DNA of 41,135 bases from Candidatus Uhrbacteria bacterium RIFOXYA2_FULL_40_9 (GTDB lineage Bacteria; Patescibacteriota; Patescibacteriia; UBA9934; GWF2-40-263): NCBI GenBank assembly GCA_001791615.1, contig MGEY01000054.1:1-41135 (forward strand). Direction: 5' to 3'. The position numbers and the translations under genes were made by a program. This document shows, piece by piece, positions 15,828 to 24,286 of this stretch. Numbering within the stretch: the first letter of the stretch is position 1; each line of letters starts with the position of its first letter. The notes under the pieces are model-generated. The model did not search any database and was not told where the DNA came from. It was given only the letters and a program-made list of their open reading frames with translations.

Positions 15828-17195
15828 ATGAAGCTTTCATTTCATGGCGCAGCTCGTGGCGTGACAGGATCTTGTTTCCTTCTCAAGACAAAAGATCAAA
15901 ACGGCAAAGATTATCAGATCCTTATTGATTGTGGGATGTTTCAAGGTGCACGGTATGCGGATGAAGCAAATTTTGAACCGTTTCATTTTAAGGTAAAAGA
16001 AATCGATGCGGTTTTTATCACGCATGCACATGCAGATCACACAGGCCGTTTACCAAAATTGATTGCCGCAGGGTATAAGGGTCCAATTTATTGTACACAT
16101 CCCACGCGGCCACTCACACGACTTGTGTTAGAAGATTCTTTTCACATCATGTCAGAAAACAGTCGAAGAAATGGAGATCCTCTGCTGTATGAACAAGAAG
16201 ATGTCGCTGGCGTGTTTGAACAGTGTGAGTGTGTGAACTATCACGAACAGATTACCATGGGTCCTGGGTTTACCCTTATGTATCACGAGGCTGGACACAT
16301 TCTTGGGTCTGCGTATATCAGCATTGAGACAGAAGGGAAACGTCTTGTTTTCTCAGGGGATCTTGGAAATAATGATGTGCCCATTCTTCCTGATACTGAA
16401 CCTCTTTCGCAAGCAGATTATGTGGTGTGCGAATCAACCTATGGGCATGTATTGCACGAAGATCCAAAAGGCCGAACAGAAATTTTGCATCAGGTCATTA
16501 AAGAAACCGTTGAACATAAAGGAGTTTTATTGATTCCTTCTTTCTCTATTGAGCGTACACAAGAGGTATTGTATGAAATGGATCAGATTTTTGAGCATAC
16601 CTATCATGTCAAAATGCCGATTTTTCTTGATAGTCCTATGGCGATTCGTGCCACAGAGCTCTATCGTCACTATCAGCAATATCTCCAATTTGAAGCGAAT
16701 ATTTTGGAAGAGACAGATAAAGATTTTTTTTCTTTTCCCAATTTGCATGAAACTCTGCAAACAGAAGAGTCTAAGGCCATCAATGATTTTCCAAAACCAA
16801 AAGTCATCATTGCTGGTTCTGGTATGATGCATGGTGGGCGGATTATGCATCATTTGATTCGATATCTTCCAGACACAGATTGTTGCCTTTTTATTGTGGG
16901 GTATCAGGCAGAAGGGACACTAGGACGACAAATTTTTGAAGGGGCAAAGAACGTAAGGATTTTTGGACAGGAGGTAAAGGTTCAAGCACAAGTAAAAGCG
17001 ATTGGAGCGTTTTCTGCTCATGCAGACCAAGCAAAGTTGACGACTTGGTTGCAACCCATTGATGGTCGTTTACCAAAGAAAATTATTCTTGTGCATGGTG
17101 ATCCAGAACCGCAACAAGTATTTGCCGCACATTTGCGTCATGAATTGCGTGTAGAAGTAGTTGCCCCAGAGTTTTTAGAAGAAATTGATTTATAA
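15828..17195 (+). CDS. MBL-fold RNA metallo-hydrolase of the beta-CASP family
   Basis: The protein is 455 aa. It starts MKLSFHGAARGVTGSCFLL, typical of bacterial Ysh1/CPSF-like proteins. The zinc motif HAHADHTGR lies near residues 66-74, with further ligands in HEAGHILGSAYI and FSGDLGN. The beta-CASP part shows IPSFSIERTQEVLYE and GSGMMHGGRIMHHL, and the C-terminal motif is AFSAHADQ. Family members cleave or trim RNA as endo- or 5'-exonucleases. It differs from RNase J, which has a long extra C-terminal domain. It is probably transcribed from the TATACT box directly upstream. Confidence 0.9.
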   Translation: MKLSFHGAARGVTGSCFLLKTKDQNGKDYQILIDCGMFQGARYADEANFEPFHFKVKEIDAVFITHAHADHTGRLPKLIAAGYKGPIYCTHPTRPLTRLVLEDSFHIMSENSRRNGDPLLYEQEDVAGVFEQCECVNYHEQITMGPGFTLMYHEAGHILGSAYISIETEGKRLVFSGDLGNNDVPILPDTEPLSQADYVVCESTYGHVLHEDPKGRTEILHQVIKETVEHKGVLLIPSFSIERTQEVLYEMDQIFEHTYHVKMPIFLDSPMAIRATELYRHYQQYLQFEANILEETDKDFFSFPNLHETLQTEESKAINDFPKPKVIIAGSGMMHGGRIMHHLIRYLPDTDCCLFIVGYQAEGTLGRQIFEGAKNVRIFGQEVKVQAQVKAIGAFSAHADQAKLTTWLQPIDGRLPKKIILVHGDPEPQQVFAAHLRHELRVEVVAPEFLEEIDL

Positions 17196-17235
17196 CACAT
17201 CTGCTGATAACCTCGACGAAAACGCCATTATTCGA

Positions 17236-17241
17236 TAGACT
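17236..17241 (+). promoter_or_regulatory. -10-like box before lepA
   Basis: TAGACT ends 9 nt before the ATG at 17251, with no Shine-Dalgarno sequence. A leaderless start is plausible. Confidence 0.4.
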
Positions 17242-17250
17242 GACCATATT

Positions 17251-19038
17251 ATGAATCAGTCGTCTATTCGGAATTTTTGCATTATTGCTCACATCGATCA
17301 TGGAAAATCAACTCTTTCAGATCGAATGCTTGAAGTCACAGGTACTGTGGAAAAGCGCAAAATGAAAGAGCAAATTCTCGACTCTATGGAGCTTGAGCGG
17401 GAAAAAGGGATCACCATCAAATTGGCTCCCGCACGCATGCATTACAAAAATCATGTCTTAAACTTGATTGATACTCCTGGACATGTCGATTTCAATTATG
17501 AAGTTTCTCGTTCTCTTGCAGCCGTAGAAGGAGCTGTTTTATTAGTAGACGCCACACAAGGAGTACAGGCACAAACCATTGGAAATTTGTATCTTGCTCT
17601 TGAAGAAGACCTCACCATCATCCCAGTCCTTAATAAAATCGATCTCCCTGCAGCAGATGTTCCAAAACGAACAGAAGAAATCGTGAAGTTGATCGGTTGT
17701 GATCCTTCAGAGGTTTTAAGCGTCAGTGGAAAAACAGGGGAAGGAGTAGAAGCTCTTCTTGAAGCGATTATCGAACGCATTCCACATCCAAAAGGTCAGG
17801 TAGAGACTGCACTTCGCGCACTTATTTTTGATTCTGCTTATGATGATTATAAAGGAGTGGTTTCGTATGTTCGTGTTGTTGATGGACAAATCAAAAAAGG
17901 TGATCGAGTAAAAATGATGGCAACTAGAGCAGATGGGGAGGTGCTTGAAGTGGGCGCTCTCACTCCTCAAGGATTCATACCGGCTCCCATTTTAGAAAAT
18001 GGACAGATCGGGTATTTGGTTACAGGGCTTAAAGATATTACTTCTTGTCGTGTTGGAGATACAGTCACAAACCTTTCTCATTCTTCAAAGGAACCACTTC
18101 CAGGATATCGTGTGGTTAAACCCATGGTGTTTGCCGGAATTTTTCCAGAAGAAGGAGATGATTTTCAACGTCTTCGTGAAGCCATGGATCGTCTTAAACT
18201 CAGTGATTCTTCTCTTACCTTTGAACCAGAACATTCTCCTGCTCTTGGGTATGGATTCCGTTGTGGACTGCTTGGTATGTTGCATTTAGAGATTCTAAAA
18301 GAACGACTTGAGAGAGAATTTGATTTTCATCTTGTGGTAACTGTACCTTCGGTCGGGTATCACGTATTTAAAAAAGGGGACGTGCAACTATTGATAAAAA
18401 GTCCTTTGGAACTTCCTGATCCCTCTTTTGTGGAACGTATTGAAGAACCATGGGTCAAAGCAGATATTGTGACACCGAATGCGTATATTGGTGCGGTGAT
18501 GCAATTAGTTCAAGATCGACGAGGTCTTTACAAAAATACAGAATATCTTTCTGAAAATCGTGTTATTTTGCATTATGAAATTCCTCTTGCCATGGTGATT
18601 GTGGATTTTTACGATAAGTTAAAGAGCGTGACAGCTGGCTATGCTTCATTGAACTATGAAGTCAAAGATTATCGAGAGGCTGATGTAGTACGCATGGATA
18701 TTTTAGTTGCAGAAGAACCTGTCGAGGCCTTCGCTCTTCTGGTCTATCGTGATGAAGCCGATCGAATTGGTCGACGTATTGTCAGTACCTTGAAAGATTC
18801 CATTCCACGTCAATGGTTTGTGATAAAATTACAAGCAGCTGTGGGAGGAAAGATTGTGGCTTCAGAACGATTGTCTGCGCTTCGAAAAGATGTGACAGCA
18901 AAACTGTATGGAGGAGATGTCACACGAAAACGAAAATTGTTGCAAAAACAGAAAAAAGGAAAGGCACGTATGGCAGAGATGGGAAAGGGGAAAGTCCAGA
19001 TTCCAACAAGTACTTATTTAAAAGTTTTAAAACGATAG
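17251..19038 (+). CDS. lepA: Elongation factor 4 (LepA)
   Basis: The protein is 595 aa, the usual LepA length. EF4 is a ribosome-associated GTPase related to EF-G, implicated in back-translocation or in initiation and subunit assembly. The G1 motif AHIDHGKST is at residues 13-21, the G2 region EREKGITIKLAP follows, G3 is DTPGHVDF and G4 is NKIDLP. The C-terminal LepA-specific domain is present (KLYGGDVTRKRKLLQKQKKG and the QIPTSTYLKVLKR end). It lies 55 bp after the metallo-hydrolase. Two bases separate its stop from a small membrane ORF. Confidence 0.97.
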   Translation: MNQSSIRNFCIIAHIDHGKSTLSDRMLEVTGTVEKRKMKEQILDSMELEREKGITIKLAPARMHYKNHVLNLIDTPGHVDFNYEVSRSLAAVEGAVLLVDATQGVQAQTIGNLYLALEEDLTIIPVLNKIDLPAADVPKRTEEIVKLIGCDPSEVLSVSGKTGEGVEALLEAIIERIPHPKGQVETALRALIFDSAYDDYKGVVSYVRVVDGQIKKGDRVKMMATRADGEVLEVGALTPQGFIPAPILENGQIGYLVTGLKDITSCRVGDTVTNLSHSSKEPLPGYRVVKPMVFAGIFPEEGDDFQRLREAMDRLKLSDSSLTFEPEHSPALGYGFRCGLLGMLHLEILKERLEREFDFHLVVTVPSVGYHVFKKGDVQLLIKSPLELPDPSFVERIEEPWVKADIVTPNAYIGAVMQLVQDRRGLYKNTEYLSENRVILHYEIPLAMVIVDFYDKLKSVTAGYASLNYEVKDYREADVVRMDILVAEEPVEAFALLVYRDEADRIGRRIVSTLKDSIPRQWFVIKLQAAVGGKIVASERLSALRKDVTAKLYGGDVTRKRKLLQKQKKGKARMAEMGKGKVQIPTSTYLKVLKR

Positions 19039-19040
19039 TC

Positions 19041-19136
19041 ATGAAGAAAAAACAATTCATTCGTCTCTTATGGACAGGTATTTGTGTTTTAGTGATTTTG
19101 AGTATGCTTTCCTTCACCGTTGCGTTTGCCTTTTGA
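19041..19136 (+). CDS. 31-codon single-pass membrane peptide between lepA and recJ
   Basis: The peptide begins MKKKQFIRLLWTG and continues as one hydrophobic helix ending SFTVAFAF. The basic N-terminus and single span of about 20 residues fit an inner-membrane microprotein with the N-terminus inside. It begins 2 nt after the lepA stop and ends 10 nt before the recJ ATG, so it fills an otherwise unexplained slot in a tight operon. There is no Shine-Dalgarno sequence. Function is unknown; it could also be non-coding spacer, but that is less likely given the fit. Confidence 0.6.
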   Translation: MKKKQFIRLLWTGICVLVILSMLSFTVAFAF

Positions 19137-19146
19137 TCAGAGAATT

Positions 19147-20883
19147 ATGAAGCCAAAGCACTGGGAAATTGCCTTCGCAATCTCACAAGAACAACAAGAT
19201 CTTTTTGCCCACTATCACCCCGCGATTCTTCAATTATTGTGGAATCGGGGTTTTTATACACAGGAAGCGATTGACATTTTTCTTGCTCCAGACTGGAAGC
19301 GCGATGCTCATCATCCACAGCATTTTTCTCAGATGGTAGAGGCAGTGAATTTGATTTTTGAAGCTCTTGAACACCGACAAGTAATTAGTATTCATGGAGA
19401 TTATGATGCAGATGGGGTATGTGGAACAGCCGTCATGATTATTACCTTGCGCGATATTTGTCGACAACTTGGATATGATGAATCTCGTATAACCCATTAC
19501 ATTCCTCATCGTGAAAAAGAGGGGTATGGCATTTCAAAAAAAACAGTTGAACATTTATTTCGCGATGTGGGGACAAAATTGATTGTTACGGTTGATTGTG
19601 GAATCAGTAATATTGAAGCCATTGCTCATGCAAAAACGTGTGGTATCAATGTCATTGTCTGTGATCATCACGATGTTCCTGAAGCTCTTCCTAATGCAGT
19701 GCTCATCCATCCACAAGTAAAAACAGAATCTTATCCTTATAAATATTTAAGTGGCACAGGGGTAGCTTACAAAGTTGCACATGCGCTTATTGAAAAAGCA
19801 AATGAAAAAGGGGCGGGGTTCCATGAAGGATATGAAAAATGGTTGTTAGATCTTGTGGCTATTTCTACTATTACAGACATCATGCCTCTCACTGGAGAGA
19901 ATCGAGTATTAGAAAAATATGGGTTATTAGTTCTGAACAAAACGCGTCGTCTTGGTTTACACAAGCTCGTGGAAGTTTCTGGTGGAATATTTGGAAAATT
20001 AGATTCTGTTTCGATTGGTTATCAAATCGGTCCACGTTTGAATGCTGCTGGGCGTATGCAACATGCCAATGTGGCTTTAGAATTACTGATTGCTGAAGAT
20101 GAACAAGAAGCAGAACAATTAGCACAAGAATTGCAAGAGTTGAATGCAGAACGTCAAAAACAATCAGAAGCTATTTTTCAAGAAGCAAAACGACAAGTCG
20201 AGAATGCAAATGAACAAGCGCTTATTATTGCTGTAGGGGAAGGATGGCCTGCAGGACTTGTGGGACTTGTCGCTGGAAAACTTGTGGCAGAGTATGGTCG
20301 ACCAGTATTCGTGGTTGGAAAAGAAAATGAATTTTACGTTGGATCAGGAAGAAGTGTGGGGCGTTTCCATATGACAGAAGCTTTACAAAAAGTTTCTGAA
20401 CATCTTGATGCGTTTGGAGGGCATCCTCAAGCCTGTGGTTTTTCCACCACAGGAAAGGAACGGCTTGAAAAAGTGATTGAAGGGTTACAACAGTATTCAC
20501 GAAATATTTTTAATAATGAAATGCCATTTTCCATAATTCAGATTGATGGGGTTCTAGATCTAAACCAGATTAATTGGGAGTTTCTTCAGAAACTTGAGCG
20601 ATTTTCTCCACATGGAGAAAAAAATCCACGCCCAATTTTTTTATCTGAGCGTGTAGAAGTCAAAGGAATTGATGTTGTAGGAATCAATGGGAAACATCTG
20701 CGTTTAACCATTCAATCTTCCGGAGGTGCTTTAGTAAAAATGATTGGATTCAAATTTGGAGATTGGATTCACAAATTGCGATTAGGTTCTTTGATTGATG
20801 TGGTATATGAAATTGGAGTGAATGAGTGGAATGGAACTCGGGAAATTCAACTTATTTTGAAAGATCTCATGGTTTCTGAATAA
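19147..20883 (+). CDS. recJ: Single-stranded-DNA-specific 5'-3' exonuclease RecJ
   Basis: The protein is 578 aa. RecJ degrades single-stranded DNA in recombination and mismatch or base-excision repair. The DHH-family phosphoesterase motifs are all visible: DYDADG (residues 85-90), VDCGISN, CDHHD near 172, and the DHHA1 motif GGHPQACGF near 424. The C-terminal OB-like part includes the conserved FSPHGEKNPRPIF. I chose the ATG at 19147, which gives MKPKHWEIAF; an upstream TTG at 19120 would overlap the small membrane ORF. A strong terminator follows. Confidence 0.95.
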   Translation: MKPKHWEIAFAISQEQQDLFAHYHPAILQLLWNRGFYTQEAIDIFLAPDWKRDAHHPQHFSQMVEAVNLIFEALEHRQVISIHGDYDADGVCGTAVMIITLRDICRQLGYDESRITHYIPHREKEGYGISKKTVEHLFRDVGTKLIVTVDCGISNIEAIAHAKTCGINVIVCDHHDVPEALPNAVLIHPQVKTESYPYKYLSGTGVAYKVAHALIEKANEKGAGFHEGYEKWLLDLVAISTITDIMPLTGENRVLEKYGLLVLNKTRRLGLHKLVEVSGGIFGKLDSVSIGYQIGPRLNAAGRMQHANVALELLIAEDEQEAEQLAQELQELNAERQKQSEAIFQEAKRQVENANEQALIIAVGEGWPAGLVGLVAGKLVAEYGRPVFVVGKENEFYVGSGRSVGRFHMTEALQKVSEHLDAFGGHPQACGFSTTGKERLEKVIEGLQQYSRNIFNNEMPFSIIQIDGVLDLNQINWEFLQKLERFSPHGEKNPRPIFLSERVEVKGIDVVGINGKHLRLTIQSSGGALVKMIGFKFGDWIHKLRLGSLIDVVYEIGVNEWNGTREIQLILKDLMVSE

Positions 20884-20907
20884 AGAAGGCATTTAACCTT
20901 CTTTTTT
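20882..20907 (+). terminator. Terminator after recJ
   Basis: AAAGAAGG (20882-20889) pairs with CCTTCTTT (20897-20904), followed by more T residues. Confidence 0.8.
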
Positions 20908-20925
20908 CTTTCGTTATTTTGAATG

Positions 20926-20934
20926 TGATAGAAT
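20926..20934 (+). promoter_or_regulatory. Extended -10 box of a probable leaderless promoter
   Basis: TGaTAGAAT ends 9 nt before the ATG at 20944. No Shine-Dalgarno sequence is present. Confidence 0.5.
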
Positions 20935-20943
20935 AGAACTATT

Positions 20944-21381
20944 ATGATTGAACAAAGTATGACAAAAAAGATTCGTTTGTATGCAGATGGTGGATCTCGT
21001 GGAAACCCCGGACCTGCTGCTTCTGGAGCTGTGTTAAAAGAATGTACTGAGGGAAAAGAAGGAATCATCCTTGCACAGGTGAAAAAATTTTTGGGAGAAA
21101 CAACAAATAATCAAGCAGAGTACACAGCAATCATTATTGGACTTGAAAAAGCAAAAGAGCTTGGGGTAGAAGAAGTTGAAGTCGTGCTTGATTCTGAATT
21201 AGCTGTAAAACAACTTAATCGTGAATACAAAGTGAAGCATCCAGAGCTTGCTAAACGGTTTTTAGAAGTTTGGAATCTTCAGCAAGGATTTAAAAAAGTG
21301 ACTTTCCGTCATGTAAAACGAGTATTTAACAAAGAAGCAGATGCGCTAGTGAATGAATGTCTTGATGAGCAAAAGAGCTAG
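20944..21381 (+). CDS. Ribonuclease HI-like protein
   Basis: The protein is 145 aa. RNase HI cuts the RNA strand of RNA-DNA hybrids. The four acidic catalytic residues can be placed: D15 (LYADGGSRGNPG), E59 (TNNQAEY), D83 (VLDSELAV) and D133 (NKEADALVN), with H123 as the likely general base in FRHVKR. The SRGNPGPAA motif and the short length are closer to the compact archaeal and Gram-positive type than to E. coli RnhA. It begins a transcription unit after the recJ terminator; pilM follows with its own -10 box. Confidence 0.9.
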   Translation: MIEQSMTKKIRLYADGGSRGNPGPAASGAVLKECTEGKEGIILAQVKKFLGETTNNQAEYTAIIIGLEKAKELGVEEVEVVLDSELAVKQLNREYKVKHPELAKRFLEVWNLQQGFKKVTFRHVKRVFNKEADALVNECLDEQKS

Positions 21382-21385
21382 GTGT

Positions 21386-21393
21386 GGTATAAT
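21386..21393 (+). promoter_or_regulatory. Consensus -10 box of a probable leaderless pilM promoter
   Basis: TATAAT (21388-21393) is a perfect -10 hexamer. It ends 8 nt before the ATG at 21402, too close for any untranslated leader. Its -35 region would lie in the end of the RNase HI gene. Confidence 0.6.
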
Positions 21394-21401
21394 TTTCTTG
21401 T

Positions 21402-22523
21402 ATGAAATTTTTTGGAGGGAAAAAATCTAATAGTTTTCTTGGAGTGGATATTGGTGCAAGTAGCATTAAAGTTGTTGAGCTTGGAATAGAAAAAGGAAGA
21501 CCAAAGCTTTTGACATATGGATATTCTGAATATCGAGGATCAGAGCAACACTTGTCTCCTTTTGAAGACGTTAAAGGGACAGGGACTCTACTCGCAGAAA
21601 TTTGTAAAAAAGCTGGAAGTAAAAGTGTTGTAGCCATGGCTGCTCTTCCAACCTCTGGAGTTTTTTCTACAATCATTTCCATTCCTGCTGTAAAAGATCA
21701 AAAAGAGCAACAACGATTGGTTGATGCAGAGGTTTCTAAACTAACACCTCTTCCTATTGAACAGATGATTACCTATTCAACATTTTTTGATGGGGAAAAG
21801 GGGAATGAAAAAAAAGATCAGAAAAAAGAAAAACAACCTTCTGTAGAAAAAACACAACAAAAGGAAGAAAAAAATGTTCGTGTTTTAGTGACAGGAGCAG
21901 CAAAAACATTGGTGCAAAAATATGTAGAGATTTTTAAGGTGGCAAAGCTCAGTCTTCAAGCCATAGACACTGAAGCGTTTGCTCTCACGCGTGCTTTAAT
22001 CGGAAAGGATAAGAGTGCTACACTGATTATTGATCTTGGTTCACAAAGAACAAATTTAACGATTGTGGAAAAAGGGATTCCGTTTATTTCACGGAGCATG
22101 AATATTGGAGGAGACACCATTACACGTCGTTTGCAAGAACAAATGCAATTTTCTTTTACAGAAGCAGAGAGGATGAAGCGTGATCTAGGAGTTACGAGCC
22201 AAACACAAGCTCGCGAAGAAACTCTTCCTCCTCTTTTAGAAACTTTTATACAATCTCTTTTAAATGAGATTAGATATGCGTTTCAACTGTATGCCAATAT
22301 GGAAATGGCACAGCAAAAGAATGTGGAAAAAGTGATTTTGACGGGAGGATCAGCTCATCTTCCGGGGATTCCTCACTATCTTTCCAAATCTCTGAATCTC
22401 AATGTTTATCGTGGAGATCCTTGGGCACGTATTTCCTATCCAGAAGAATTACGTCCTGTCTTAGATGAAGTAGGCCCACGAATGAGTGTTGCTATTGGTC
22501 TTGCGATGCGCGAAATGGAGTAG
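21402..22523 (+). CDS. pilM: Type IV pilus assembly protein PilM
   Basis: The protein is 373 aa. PilM is an actin-like cytoplasmic ATPase-fold protein that links the pilus motor to the PilNOP inner-membrane complex. The first phosphate motif SFLGVDIGASSIKVVEL (residues 11-27), the second LIIDLGSQRTNLTIVEKG, and the adenosine motif VILTGGSAHLPGI are present, as is the SMNIGGDTITRRL segment typical of PilM. A Lys/Glu-rich linker (about residues 130-160) interrupts the middle. pilN, pilO, pilB and pilC are not in this window, but a pilin and a prepilin peptidase follow. Confidence 0.92.
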   Translation: MKFFGGKKSNSFLGVDIGASSIKVVELGIEKGRPKLLTYGYSEYRGSEQHLSPFEDVKGTGTLLAEICKKAGSKSVVAMAALPTSGVFSTIISIPAVKDQKEQQRLVDAEVSKLTPLPIEQMITYSTFFDGEKGNEKKDQKKEKQPSVEKTQQKEEKNVRVLVTGAAKTLVQKYVEIFKVAKLSLQAIDTEAFALTRALIGKDKSATLIIDLGSQRTNLTIVEKGIPFISRSMNIGGDTITRRLQEQMQFSFTEAERMKRDLGVTSQTQAREETLPPLLETFIQSLLNEIRYAFQLYANMEMAQQKNVEKVILTGGSAHLPGIPHYLSKSLNLNVYRGDPWARISYPEELRPVLDEVGPRMSVAIGLAMREME

Positions 22524-22539
22524 AAGATTCTTTGATGGT

Positions 22540-22920
22540 ATGAAAAAGAAAAACCTTTTATTGATTGATCAAGATGCGTTCCTTGCAGGAATTTACGGGA
22601 GCCGTCTTTCTGCTAGTGGATGGAATGTTTTTGCAACAGAATCTATTGAACAAGCAAACCAACTTATTAAGAAACGAAAAATTGATGTTGTACTCATAGA
22701 TCCTGAAACCATTGAAGGAGCATTGACTTTTTTTCAAGAACTTCGGGCAAATCCAAAAACACAAGATACTCTTCTTGTTGTTTTAACAGAACTTGGAAAT
22801 CAAAAAGAAATCACTGAAGCTTACCAAGCTGGAGCCGATGCTTATCTTTTAAAAGGGCATTTTGTTCCTTCTGAAGTGAGTAAAAAATTATCTATTCTTT
22901 TAGAACAACAATCGCTTTGA
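22540..22920 (+). CDS. Stand-alone response-regulator receiver protein
   Basis: The protein is 126 aa and consists only of a CheY-like receiver domain. The acidic pocket is D10 and D12 (LLIDQD), the likely phospho-acceptor is D54 (VVLIDPETI), the switch residue is T83 (VVLTE), and K105 (YLLKGH) is the conserved lysine. No output domain and no histidine kinase gene are nearby. It sits between pilM and a pilin, so it may control pilus function through protein contacts, as PilG/PilH-like receivers do elsewhere. I chose ATG 22540; the longer frame overlaps pilM. Confidence 0.88.
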   Translation: MKKKNLLLIDQDAFLAGIYGSRLSASGWNVFATESIEQANQLIKKRKIDVVLIDPETIEGALTFFQELRANPKTQDTLLVVLTELGNQKEITEAYQAGADAYLLKGHFVPSEVSKKLSILLEQQSL

Positions 22921-22932
22921 ACTATACTTCCT

Positions 22933-23433
22933 ATGAAAACATCAAAAGGATTTACTTTAATAGAGATATTAGTGGTTATTGCCATTGTTTTGATCGTTTC
23001 AACACTTGCTGTGATTGCGGTCAATACAGCTCGATCAAAACAACGAGATGCCACGCGACTTAGTAATTTGCGTCAAGTACAATCAGCACTGGAAGATTAT
23101 TTTAATGAAAATAACATTTATCCTTCTGGACAAGATTTGCCACTTGGTGATGTAGCACAAAGTATTTGTTTAGACATGGATGGATTTCAAGCAAATTGTG
23201 TAGCCTCATCAAGCATTTTTCTTCAGCATGTGACAGGGACCTATCAAAGTGGATTAGATGGTCTGGTTCTTTGTGGAGAACCTACACGAAATGCCTTTTG
23301 TTATACACAAACCAATGAGGGGCTTGGATACAACATCAATTTTGAATTAGAGAATGCACTTTCTTTGGTCGGACTCACAAAAGGTGTCAATTGCGCATTG
23401 CCAAGTGGCATGATTTCTGGACAATGCGAATAA
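22933..23433 (+). CDS. Type IV pilin / pseudopilin
   Basis: The protein is 166 aa. The prepilin motif is complete: a short basic leader MKTSKG, cleavage between G6 and F7, then FTLIEILVVIAIVLIVSTL with the conserved Glu at position 5 of the mature protein. The hydrophobic helix continues into an amphipathic part (RDATRLSNLRQVQSAL). The C-terminal globular part has an IYPSG turn as in GspG/PilA-like pilins and several Cys residues that could form disulfides. It lies 12 bp after the receiver gene and upstream of the peptidase that should process it. Major versus minor pilin cannot be decided. Confidence 0.92.
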   Translation: MKTSKGFTLIEILVVIAIVLIVSTLAVIAVNTARSKQRDATRLSNLRQVQSALEDYFNENNIYPSGQDLPLGDVAQSICLDMDGFQANCVASSSIFLQHVTGTYQSGLDGLVLCGEPTRNAFCYTQTNEGLGYNINFELENALSLVGLTKGVNCALPSGMISGQCE

Positions 23434-23486
23434 AGGATTTTCAAAAAGATCCCCGGGTGAACATTGGATTTCACTCGGTTTTTCGT

Positions 23487-23492
23487 TACAAT
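23487..23492 (+). promoter_or_regulatory. -10 box of a probable leaderless pilD promoter
   Basis: TACAAT ends 8 nt before the ATG at 23501, and there is no Shine-Dalgarno sequence. Confidence 0.5.
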
Positions 23493-23500
23493 AGACCCAT

Positions 23501-24286
23501 ATGATTGCCTTATTTGTTTTTCTTTTCGGTATTTCCATTGGGAGTTTTTTGAATGTGATTGTTTTTCGGACCGCTCTTTCGGAAACCATTGTAAAAGGGC
23601 GATCAAAATGCCTTTCTTGCAAGCATTCTCTTTGTACAAAAGATCTTATTCCTGTTTTTGGTTATTTATTTCTCAAAGGAAAGTGTCGTTATTGTCAAAG
23701 TAAAATTTCTTGGCAATATCCTCTTGTAGAGTTTTTGACAGGATTGGTATTTCTCGCTTTTTATTTCAAATATCATTTTGGGATTGCTATAGGTTTTCCT
23801 GTAGAAGGTTTTGATATTTTATTACTCCTTGCAAGAGATTGGATTGCCGTATCAGTTCTTCTTCTTATTTTCATATATGATCTCCGTTATTCCTATATTC
23901 TTGATCGGTTTACGATTCCCACCATCATTCTTGTCCTTCTTTTGAATCTCTGGCTTGGGCTTTCTGTAAGCTCTCTTATTTTGGGTGCTGTGGTGATTGG
24001 TGGTTTTTTTCTAGTGCAATATTTTGTTTCAAAAGGAAAATGGGTGGGAGGCGGAGATATTCGCATGGGAGTCTTGATGGGATGTTTGCTTGGATTTCGA
24101 GACGGTGTAGCAGCATTGTTTCTTGCCTATGTTCTTGGGGCACTTGTGGGTCTTGGACTTCTTGCTACCAAACGCGCTAATCGTGAAACGGAAATTCCTT
24201 TTGGAACATTTCTTTCTTTTACCACGCTCCTTATGCTTTTTTTAGGCAAATGGGTGATTGAATGGTATCTCGCTTTATTTGTATGA
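23501..24286 (+). CDS. pilD: Prepilin peptidase (leader peptidase / N-methyltransferase)
   Basis: The protein is 261 aa with about eight membrane spans. It cleaves prepilin leaders at the cytoplasmic face and methylates the new N-terminus. The N-terminal GSFLNVIVFRT motif, the four-Cys cytoplasmic loop (C37, C40, C62, C65) and the two aspartates of the catalytic pair are visible: D127 in FIYDLRY and D186 in GGGDIRMG, the GxGD motif. It follows the pilin gene directly. Its stop overlaps the ligA start as ATGA, suggesting translational coupling. Confidence 0.94.
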   Translation: MIALFVFLFGISIGSFLNVIVFRTALSETIVKGRSKCLSCKHSLCTKDLIPVFGYLFLKGKCRYCQSKISWQYPLVEFLTGLVFLAFYFKYHFGIAIGFPVEGFDILLLLARDWIAVSVLLLIFIYDLRYSYILDRFTIPTIILVLLLNLWLGLSVSSLILGAVVIGGFFLVQYFVSKGKWVGGGDIRMGVLMGCLLGFRDGVAALFLAYVLGALVGLGLLATKRANRETEIPFGTFLSFTTLLMLFLGKWVIEWYLALFV

